From assembly GCA_015178975.1 (NCBI GenBank), contig WHVD01000038.1:372001-436000 (forward strand): a stretch of 64,000 bases of DNA, given 5' to 3'. A model generated the notes under the pieces. The model saw only the letters and a list, made by a program, of their open reading frames with translations. It did not search any database and was not told the DNA's origin. Positions within the stretch are counted from its first letter, which is position 1, and each line of letters opens with the position of its first letter. A program made the translations under genes and the position numbers. The DNA comes from Hysterangium stoloniferum (Eukaryota; Basidiomycota; Agaricomycetes; Hysterangiales; Hysterangiaceae). This document shows positions 54,773-64,000 of the stretch, one piece after another.

Positions 54773-57747
54773 TCAATTCCCCCTCGAGCGTGATCGTGTC
54801 ATAGGAACCTTGGACGCCAAGCCTCGTTTTGACCGTCTAACAGGACCATCGGGTTTCTCTCGTTTGCGGCGAACAGGATGTGGTCTGTCAGCCGTGGCAT
54901 TCTCCTTCTCTCGTGAAGAGGACGGAACAGAAACTGCAGCAGGCTTGAGAATAGGTGAAGCTGGCGGTGTGGATAGCGGCGATGAGGATACAGACATCGA
55001 CATAGGTGGGCGAGCGGGAGTGGTAGTTGGAGGTACAGTTGGCGGTGTATAATCTGCTACACCGAAAACATCGACGAATGAATGGAAGAGTCGCTCCTCT
55101 TGCTCGCTGAGCGGTGCTGGGACGGATGCGTCACGAATTCGTTGCGTATCAATGATTAGCGAGGACGAAAATGATGCGCTTTTCGTCTGTGAATCGAAGA
55201 TGTCGGATTTAAACCGCGTGTGCTTGATCCCTCCGCACTCTGTCGTAGTAAACAGATCTTCGACTCGAATGCACGCATCCTTCACGACTCCGTGGAAAAT
55301 CTGGCGGTCGTGGGTAATAGCTGCCACCTGCTTGTGCTTTCTCTCTTGGCCATTTGAGGGCTCAAGTCTGTCCATTGCATCGGGAAATAAAAGGTCCAAG
55401 TCTGGACTTAGAAAAGTCTCCTCAATGCCGTGAGGCACGCGATCACTAAAATGGCGCATTATTGATTGTGCAACGGCAAGTGGCACCCATGTACCACCAA
55501 GGAGACCAGCAACACGTGAGATGGTCAAACGTGGGCTCGGAATATTACACAGGACAGTTGAAAGCGAGACCTGCAGAAATGACTGGAGTAATGTAATATT
55601 GACGTAGGAGTTATCCATTCGTCGGATAAGGGGTGCATTGGGTGTTATGAAGGTGCGATACACAGGGATGCCTAGCATACCAAAATTTAGCAGCTGCTCG
55701 ATAACCTTTAGTGGTCAAACATACCATCGATGACCGTAGCCTCAACCTTCGGTTCGCAAGGACGGAGCGAATAGACCACAACCGGCTCATCCGAGCCTAA
55801 ATCAAGTGTGATAGATTGTGGTGCCGGAGATGAACTAGACGTCTGCTGTGTTGTGGATATTGGTGGCAGACATTCATTGGCTACAAGGGACCTATCAAAC
55901 GGAGGCGGAGAACAAGACCGCACTACCATGTCCGCCGCGCTGTCCAAATCCATGCTGTCAGTCTGGCATTCTGTCACGCTCCAAGCAACATCCCATTCGC
56001 GGCTGCGGACACTTTCGGGACCAAGCACTTCTACATCACGGACAACATCGATGCGTACAGGGTCTGATTTCGACCCATTGCCCAGGTACGAAAAAGGCGG
56101 GTGAACTTCAATTTGATCGAAGACGGTTCGAACCTCATTCGACTGCTCCTGTTTGATGCTAAATATCTGGGCTGGAGGCAAGACGGCACTGTTTGGCTCA
56201 TCCTTGACAGAAATTCGACTCGATTCGGGCTCAAGGGAGAAAGGTACGAAACCTGTAAGCACCTCCAAAGGTCTAGCAGCAATTTCAACAGCATCTTCAT
56301 GTTTTGGAATGGGGGGATCCTCGATATCCCAATCATAAGTAGCTGGGTGGCAGGAACCTGGTGCAAATTTAGGACGAGCGGGTGGGAACCTAGATACGGA
56401 GGTCTCGTGCTCGTCTTCTTCCTTCTTTAAATAAAAGGGGAAGCTATCTCGACGAAGACCGACCATGGAATTATGGTAGTCTTCATCTTCATCCTCTGAA
56501 TCCGGAGGAGGAGATGCAGCGGAGAATGGAAGAGAAGAAGAGCGAGCACGATGGTCAGGCGGGGGGTTAGACAGCGCAGTACGGAAGGACGTGAAAGTGC
56601 TCTTTATAAAGTGGCTAGAACATAAATTTGGAGTAAGGTAAGCAGAAAACGGGTCAGAAAATGGTACAGAAGGGGAGGCCAATGAGGTCGAAGGCGTAGA
56701 ACAAGAGGTAGAGGGTATAGAATGGGCCTGGGGGTATGATTTTAAGCCGTCGGGGATAAGCTCGGGCTCATCGACATGGATGGAGGATTCAACCTCAGAT
56801 GAGTCGTCTGAGGAGATGCTGTTAGTATTCTGAGAAGGCATGCCAGAATCGGAATCAGATTCTGAATCCGGGTCGCTGAGGTCGCTTTCAGGCTCGGAAG
56901 ACTCTGGAGATGATATCGGAGAGAGGTTTTTCATCCGAATTGTGAGCTTTATTCGCGGCCGAGACATGGTGGCGCTACCATCCTGGTCCAGGTCTTGACG
57001 ATGGCGAGTTCCCATTGCAGGCCCTTGGGCCTGCAATTTGCGGGGGAGACTACGTCGGGAATCCCGTTTGCGCTTTATGCCGTTAGGATGACTGGTGGCG
57101 ATAGCATCGACAGAAAGACCAGCCCGGTTGAAAGGACAAGGGGCGCCCGCTGCTTCGCTGAGATACCATACCGTAGTACCCCTACGAAAGTTGGTGAGCG
57201 TACAACCTGGGGGCTTTGCGGATGTGGAAGTCCCGCCAGAGCGGGAATGGAGAGCGGGAGCTAAACGGTCATCGGCATCTGTGCCAGAGAGGGGCAAAGA
57301 GAGAAGCAAAGGCATTGAGCGGTCCTCTCGACAGCGATTTAGGTGGTTCCGAATGAATGTAGTGATGGCCTGGGAGGCAGCTGACGCGCTGGAACGAAGA
57401 TAAGGGCTCAGCGGCTAAAGGAACGCGACAAGGACATACTTTTGGCAGACGAGACCGTACTCAAGGGTGAGCTGAGAGAGGTCCTTGATTGTTATAGCAC
57501 GATTATCGACCGCGAGGAGAGTGCGCCCTATAGCGAGAAATGTTTTATTAACAGCATCGTCAGGGTGCAACAGGGTGTTTGGGGGTGGAAACTGGGGTGG
57601 CGGAACGAGATTTTGCGGGATATTTTTGAGCTTTGATGAGCGACGGTGCTGTGGGGGTGGTGAAGGTTCATTACGAAGACGACGAGGTAGTAGAATCTGA
57701 GCGTTAGTACGAAGACGAGTGTTGTAGTTCTGGGGGTTATCTGGCAT
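54773..57747 (-). CDS. Putative transcription regulator: GDS1-type winged helix plus APSES-like domain
   Basis: Three exons (57747 to about 57444, then to 55725, then 55680-54773) give about 930 residues. The first exon and start of the second carry NKTFLAIGRTLLAVDNRAIT, IKDLSQLTLEYGLV and SQAITTFIRNHL, the winged-helix-like module of basidiomycete GDS1-type proteins, followed by ALHSRSGG and NFRRGTTVWYLS. The middle (57000-55750) is Ser/Asp/Glu-rich and probably disordered. The third exon reads IPVYRTFITPNAPLIRRMDN, SYVNITLLQSFLQV and LGGTWVPLAVAQSIMRHFSD, the pattern of an APSES/KilA-N DNA-binding domain. A basic nuclear-targeting end (RRKREKPDGPVRRSKRG) closes it. Target genes unknown. Confidence 0.72.
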
Positions 57748-59226
57748 GGTTCATGGAAGGAGACAAGGAGAAACAGAGTGATGTGGGTCTAAAGGGGCGG
57801 CACTCTGGGCGCGCTTAATAAAATGTTTCATATCCCTGCAGGTCCCACAAGCCGGATTCCCCCGCCCCTCCTATCCACCGACATGCACAAATACCGCTAA
57901 GCACAGCCGAATAGCCGTATTGTCTGCGTCATCATTCCGTCCCCCAACATCCACCCAACGTCGCGTCCTCTTCTCTTTAGTACAGTCGTCGACTGGCATG
58001 TTCTCGATCGTAGCTGCAACAATGGGAACCTCTTATGGAAGGAACGGTGTCTATGGCGCCCCTTGATCACGAGCACTCAGTCTTATCTCCATATTGGGAC
58101 GCGTTCGCGCCCAGTGATGATATTCGTGTCTCACGTTAGTGGCGTTATTTTGTTGCCACTACTCTATAACGCGCCATTTGTTTTCCCACAGTCCACAAAT
58201 GTTGACTGCTCGCGTAATGCTGGTCCCGTTTGGGACAACCCCATCTCGTCGTTGTCTGTCTCAAGGCCTGGACACTGGATAGTCACTGCTCTCAACAAAT
58301 AACATCAGTATTGGCACTGAGCAACGGGAATGTTCGTCTCCTTGTTGACATAGGATACACCTCCCATCTTGCCTACTTATTACAACTACATTCATATCCT
58401 CGGTAGTTTATCTCAAAATCCCAGAACATTATCTTTCTGACCAGCTTTTCGATTCCTACAAGCCTAACCTAAAGACATACCAAGACACAGTGGCACATGT
58501 GTACGCGACAACGACTTCTGGGGTCTCCTCAATTTGATCGGCGATAAACATGCAAGATCTGAACAAATCAAAGATCTGTCGGCTATTTTTACCTTGTCGC
58601 GCGTATCAGGAACTAAATGTGGATTGTCATCAGCTTCCTTCCGGCTGTGTGATTTCAGGTGATTTCTGTTGGCTATAGCCTTAACGCTTGTAGTCGTCAA
58701 GGCGTGTAAACAACGAAGCAACAGTCACGTTGACGTCATTGCGAACTTGGCCACCGACATTCACAAGACAGAGACACTAAGTATAAACTATATCTGGCTC
58801 TGGCAGCGAGGTAGATATATTAATCATTAATCGTAGATCGTTTTTTGATCTCGTAAATAGAATCAATAATTGTATCAGTAACAATTAATCGCTTCTGGTG
58901 AGTTAGGCGACGAGCCCTTATTAACGCGGTTTCCGAGTATTCGGAGTTTATATAAGGGCGGAGATTGAAAAGTGCCTCTGAATAACGAAGTATCACTCTA
59001 CCTGCTGAAGTATCCACAATTATTCCATGGGCATCCGGGGCTGGCAGCGACTTCACAAGCTATCACTGATGGTCCAATGTCACAATCGTGCAGAGCTGCT
59101 TCTGGTCTTGTCAATAGCCAACATCCACACTCTACCTACGACTTCATCTAAACGTATTCTTTTACCTTGTGGCCCCACTAACTTGAAACTAATGTACAAC
59201 ATTATATTACACAAAACTGACATATT
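57748..59226. other. 1.5-kb intergenic region, APSES-type gene promoter / catalase 3' end
   Basis: No gene supported. Plus-strand pieces MAPLDHEHSVLSPYWDAF (from 58051), DNPISSLSVS (about 58240) and VLALSNGNVRLLVDI (about 58308) resemble beta-propeller fragments but no full splice chain emerges. The end near 58800-59000 is A/T-rich. Confidence 0.35.
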
Positions 59227-61901
59227 TTAATATGCAACTTGTTCCACCAGTCCGTCCAACTCCCTCTGATAGTTCCTATGCTTACTCAATGCCAACTCAA
59301 ACTTTCCCAAAAATGTCTCATCTCTGTCTATTAGCCTTATTGCATCGCTACCAGACAACCTGGTGGTCACCACACCGTAGTTATCGATAACAGCGTTAGA
59401 TCCCTCCGGTGCTACTTTGATGTTTGGGAGTTGGACAGCCTTCTCGAGGAGCGTAACAGCTATAAGATAGTTTTGTCAACACCAGCAATGGTAAGAATCC
59501 CAAAACACCCACCTTCTCCAATGGCGCCAATTGGCTTTAAATGCCCAAATGCTTCGCGAATCCAGTGTACAACACGACCCATTTTTGCAAGGGCGGTCGC
59601 ATGCGTGGCGCCTGACGGGATGATGACAGCGTCGAACATGGTTGAACGCATGCCTTCAAAGTGATGGTCGGTATGCAAACCAGAACTTCCACCAGCTGTT
59701 TGTCCGGCACCATAAACTATCCCACGACGGGGGCCAATTAACCAAGACGTCGCCTTGCCTCCTTCAAGTGCAGAGCAAATCCCTTCAACTTCTGTTACAT
59801 TCACCCCATCGGCAATTAGGATAGCGATCCTGCGGCCCTTGATTGTCGGCTCCTTTGAGATGCACTCCGTTTGCGACAAACCCTTGCTAGTTTCGCCGTG
59901 ATTACGTTTTCCCTTCTCTGGGATAGTCCCACCGACAGCCACCGCAACGCGACGTGCCAGTTCGGAATCGATGTTCTCTAGCCGCTCACTCATTCGCTTG
60001 TAGACGACGGGATCGTCACAGTGAGAGAGCTCGAACGAAAAAGCTTGTATAACATGTTCCTTTTCATATGGACTTAAGGAATTGTAGAAAAGCTGCGCTT
60101 GCTTGTAGTGCTCCTGGAATTTAGGGCTGCGGATACGCTCTTTCTTACCATCGACCCTGTCGGGATGGCTAACCATAGTGCTATGAGCTGGGTACCCATC
60201 ACATCACACTGAACTCACGAAGCGTAACCTCCTTGAGCCTTCGGGACTGGCAGCACTTGTTCGAGTCGATTCGGATAATAGTTGACTAGGCCTTTACGGA
60301 TAGTGTGCCTCATCTTGCCGTCGCGGTTGAAGTTCATGACTGGACACACTGGCCGATTGATAGGAAGCTCCTCCCAGTTTATTCCTAGCCGTGAGATCTG
60401 AGTGTCGAAATAAGAGAAGTTCCTGCTTTGAAGCAATGGGTCATCCGAGAATCCAATGCCAGGTACAACGTGACTCGTGCAAAATGCAACTTGCTCCGTC
60501 TCAGGGAAGAACTCGTCCACCATACGGTTGAGTACCATCTTGCCGACCGGTGTAAGAGGGACCGACTCTTGTGGCCAAATTTTGGTCGCGTCCAATATGC
60601 TACAAGTGTGGTATGAGGTAGTTCGTAAGCGAGGCTTTCTCTCAACTCACTCAAAACCAAAATCATGCTCTTTTTCTTTTTTGATGATCTGCACTGCGAG
60701 GGTGTACTCGGCATACGCCCCGCAGGTAATTGCCTCTTCCATGTCCTTCCTATGGAAATCTTTTCAAAAACATTAGCAAATGTGATGGCTTAGTGAATAA
60801 ATATAAAACGTATACCGGGATCCTGTCCAGAAATCTTCAAAGCTTCGTCCCATGCCAAGCTGTGAACGCCAAGTTCGGGAAGCCAATGGAACTTAACGAA
60901 AACAAGTTCGTCTTGCGCGTTCGTAAGCGTAAACGTGTTCACGCCAAAACCTTGCATCATCCTGAAGCTTCGTGGGATTGCCCGATCGGACATGATCCAG
61001 CAAAGCATATGGGTCGTTTCGGGCTTCAGGAAGGAGAAATCCCAAAAATTATTATGCTGGGTACGGCGTTAGGTATGCATAACAAGGGGAAGCATGTGCA
61101 TACAGCAGTTTGACCTTGAGGTACCTTTTAAAATTGACAATCAGTTACCATACACATTTTAGCGTGATAGAACATGCCTCATTGTGGGGCTCAGGCTTCA
61201 CAGCATGAACAAAATCGGGAAATTGTATGCCATCTTGAATGAAGAACACGGGGATGTTGTTTCTATCAAAAACCAACAATCAGTAAGTCTCACTCGGACT
61301 CTGATAATTTGCCTACCCAACTAAATCCCAGTTACCTTCCTGCGTATAGAACTTTGTTGCGAATCCACGGACATCGCGAACTAAGATTGTCAGCTCAAGC
61401 CGCCTTGCAGACCAACACGAAAAAGGTCTCTTACCTGTATCCGCACTTCCCCGACTGCCCTGAACGGTGGAGAACCGCACAAACACAGGTGTAGTCCTCG
61501 ATGGATCGGTTAGAACCTTCGCCGTAGTGTATTTTTCCATGACAGCATCGAATACTTGGAAATAACCATGCACCCCAGTTCCACGCGCATGGACCACACG
61601 CTCGGGAATACGCTCGTGGTCGAATCGGTGGATCTTTTCGCGTGCAATCTGGTCCTCCAACAAAGCTGGGCCCGTTCCTTTTTCCCTAACTTCATCCTTA
61701 CCACCTACACCCTCATTCATCACACGCAACCTGGAACGGTGTCGTGAACAATGCAGCTCTGAGCGGTTACACATCAAAAGCCACATACCAATTCTCTGGA
61801 TCCTCAATTTTAACCCCGAAGTCCGTCGTCATCCTAGCATGCTCCCCTGAGGAATCCGCCGCATTGTACCCCGGGTCTTTGACTTCCTGCGTATCAGCCA
61901 T
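59227..61901 (-). CDS. Large-subunit (clade 2) monofunctional catalase
   Basis: It converts H2O2 to water and oxygen. The start is [16 protein letters not shown] (61901). Catalytic His lies in [15 protein letters not shown], the Asn in [12 protein letters not shown], and the proximal heme Tyr in [14 protein letters not shown]. The C-terminal extension is the DJ-1/PfpI flavodoxin-like domain of large catalases ([32 protein letters not shown]). An intron (donor GTGGGTG near 59513) links PIGAIGEA to [15 protein letters not shown], and the protein ends [17 protein letters not shown], so the stop is at 59227-59229. At least seven introns. No clear signal peptide from this start; an in-frame upstream ATG at 62060 would change that little. 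Confidence 0.94.
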
Positions 61902-62620
61902 ATCCGTGACAGTTTCAGAGTGGATGCAATCGCGCCAGAGATGTTTATAACAGCAGCCCGTGCAAAACTGTGGCTTAATACTCGCGACGTGGATAATATG
62001 AGACCCGCCATGACGAACAGGCAGAGAGTAGAAGCTGTGGAGAGATGTCTTTGCCCCCAAAAAATACCGGAAATCATAGATGACGATGGCGCAGTGGTCT
62101 TCTGATGCCCGTGTTTTCGCAGCGATGTCTTAGATCGTATTGGGCCCTTTCATATCCGCAGTTTATCTGAATCCATGGTCTAAGAGCGCGGATTTGGGAG
62201 ATTAGTATATTATGGGCAGATATTCAGCAAAGCTTTTCTGCATGTCCAATAAGATGCCATGCATGTCTTGCTACGTAGATACGACGGGTCCATCGATCAT
62301 GCCTAGTTGACCTCGAGCGTGAAGCGTACTTTGTGTGCTGCCGTATGATTGTATATATTCAATATGTTAGTAGGAGCCGGCGAGATACCTGTATTTCTCA
62401 AGTTATATATATGGAGATCACCTGCGATGCCGGACAAGGTTAGAACGTAGTACATATCCTCAACTCATCACACCACAGAATTTAGTCTAAGTAGATATAA
62501 TATATTACCCTACGCCTACACGATATGATAAACAACAGGCAAGATTAAGAGTCACGACACAAAGAAACAAAGAACAGAAGGGAAAATGAACCAGCACTAA
62601 AATGAAGTCTACAAGGCCCT
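61902..62620. other. Intergenic, catalase promoter and eEF3 3' region
   Basis: About 700 bp between two minus-strand genes with no supported gene. The stretch 62340-62530 is A/T-rich and is likely eEF3 3' UTR plus catalase promoter. Confidence 0.4.
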
Positions 62621-64000
62621 TCATAGCTCCTCGTCAGTAAACACTTCTTCGCCACGTTTACGACGGGCCATGCGGTCTTTCTTCGCCTTCCGTGCATCAG
62701 ACGCGGTCATCTTTTTCTTCTTCTTGTTGTCAATCTTGTTTCCCATTGCGTCGTATTGGACCTCTTCCTCACCATCGGCCTTGTCAATACGAGGACCTGA
62801 CCCTTGGCCTTCAACCCAGTTGTGGCCAGAGGCTTCAAGGTGACCGTCACGCATGGCCCACACTCTGTGATGACATGTTAAGAACAAACAAAATAGAAAC
62901 AAAGAATTATATTCACTCTTTGCAAAGCGACTCCGAGAAGTCACGGTTGTGGGTGATCACAAGCACACCGCCCTGGAAGTCCTTCAAGGCCTCAATAAGA
63001 GCAGCGAGCGACTCACGATCCAAGTAGTCTGAAAAGTTACAAGCCGTTTAGTAAAAACTTACAAAAAAACGAGGTAATAAACACTTACTAGTGGGCTCGT
63101 CCATGCAAACAACGTGAGGACGACGCCATGTCGCAGCGCCGAGGACAATTTTGACCTTTTGTCCTCCAGAGAGACCCCTCATGGTGTTATGTGATACGAA
63201 TTCCGGCTCAAGACCGAAGTCGGCAAAGTGTTTTTCAATCTCACGACGCACAAGGGGACGCATCAAACCAAGACGCTGTGCCTCACGGGTGTCGACCTCG
63301 ATGACCTTCTTCTCGAAACCACGCTTGATAAGTTCGTCTCGCGGGAGCCAGATGTTCTCGGACGAGCTGAGTGCTTTGAACGAAACCTCGTACTCGTACG
63401 ATTGCTTGAGCTTCTTACGCGAGATGATCTCATCAATAAGACGCTTCTGGCCCTCAATGACGATGAGCGCGCCGTCCTTCATCTTTTGTTGTTCCTCCTC
63501 ACTGATCTGGCGATTGGCCTTGCTCATCTCCTCAAGATCCTCACCGGTCTGGTAACGCCAAAGCATGTACTCAAGGGGGGTCTTGTCGAGATGGTGATCA
63601 ATGTGGTGGAAGGCGTGTTGAGCGATGTAACCTATGACCAAGTTAGGGTGTTTCCAGATCTCACCACCCTTATTTGGTTCCATATCACCGATGAGCAGCT
63701 TGACAAGAGTCGACTTGCCGGATCCGTTGGGGCCGAGGACGGCAACACGCGATGAGAGTGAGACTTGAAGCGTAATATCGTACAGTTGCTGGACGGGTTG
63801 TGAAGGGTATTGGTAGCCGACCTTGCGCATCTTGAGCAAACTCTTTTCCTTGGTCTTGACACCCTCAAGGAGTGGTGGGTCGGGGAGCTTAAACTTGTAG
63901 TCTTCGGCGGCCTCGAGCGTGTAGTACGACTTGGCTTCAGGAACAGCCTTAACAAAGGCCTCGAGGTTACCGCGGTAACGCCTGACCTTGAAACGGTTGA
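62621..64000 (-). CDS. TEF3: Translation elongation factor 3 (eEF3), C-terminal part, runs off right edge
   Basis: eEF3 is the fungal ABC-F ATPase that helps E-site tRNA release. The visible part is the second ABC domain: Walker [10 protein letters not shown] (about 63750), then the chromodomain insert (63600-63300) with [16 protein letters not shown] and [15 protein letters not shown], the signature [12 protein letters not shown] (63160), Walker [11 protein letters not shown] (63110), and after an intron [18 protein letters not shown]. The last exon holds [20 protein letters not shown] and the basic tail [20 protein letters not shown], ending FTDEEL. The N-terminal HEAT and first ABC domains lie beyond 64000. 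Highly conserved, as expected for an essential gene. Confidence 0.95.

Noticed and set aside
55808-57403. Several 60-110-residue plus-strand frames opposite the APSES-type regulator
   Set aside because: They are mirror frames of a Ser/Asp-rich coding exon with no motifs of their own.
59227-62620. A catalase-linked secondary-metabolite or stress cluster
   Set aside because: Neighbours are housekeeping genes (eEF3, regulator); no biosynthetic core gene is present in the window.

Overview
The window is nuclear DNA of a filamentous fungus, most likely a basidiomycete of the Agaricomycotina type. Genes are dense and sit on both strands. Introns are many and short (about 45-60 bp, GT-AG), with very small exons in places. 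The gene set is eukaryotic and fungal: eEF3, kinetochore Ndc80/Spc24, the CAF-1 large subunit, and an APSES/winged-helix regulator. Coordinates below follow exon-by-exon reading for most genes. I found no tRNA, rRNA or CRISPR array.

Layout. 1-10.7 kb: tail of a tail-anchored protein; an FMN split-barrel protein; SF3A1 back to back with the mitochondrial ribosomal gene mL60; CMS1; a membrane-anchored ERI1-like exonuclease; NDC80; MOG1. 10.9-19 kb: an NRBF2/Atg38-like protein, CDC27 (APC3), an unrecognised acidic protein, and an SRR1-domain protein. 19-34 kb: two complete exportin-1 (CRM1) genes in opposite orientation flank TMA20, SPC24, CCT1 and a cytochrome b561-type membrane protein. 34-38.5 kb: CAF-1 large subunit and RFC2 share a 75-bp divergent promoter. 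38.5-41.1 kb: an AT-rich, gene-free block with decayed LTR-type sequences. 41-46.6 kb: two histone H1 genes flank a degenerate acyl-CoA-ligase-like gene. 46.8-57.7 kb: a conserved protein with a myristoylation motif, a PUF protein with two RRMs, a CNH-domain gene without DH/PH, and a winged-helix/APSES regulator. 59-64 kb: a large-subunit catalase and the 3' part of eEF3.

The most notable result is the CRM1 pair. Both copies read intact through matching introns. They differ at the residue that defines leptomycin B sensitivity: copy A has Cys, as in human and fission yeast, and copy B has Thr, as in the naturally resistant budding yeast. Other points are a recurring CACGTGA[C/T] element in many promoters, an ACGCGT box in the CAF-1/RFC2 promoter, and an AMP-ligase homologue that has lost its catalytic motifs.
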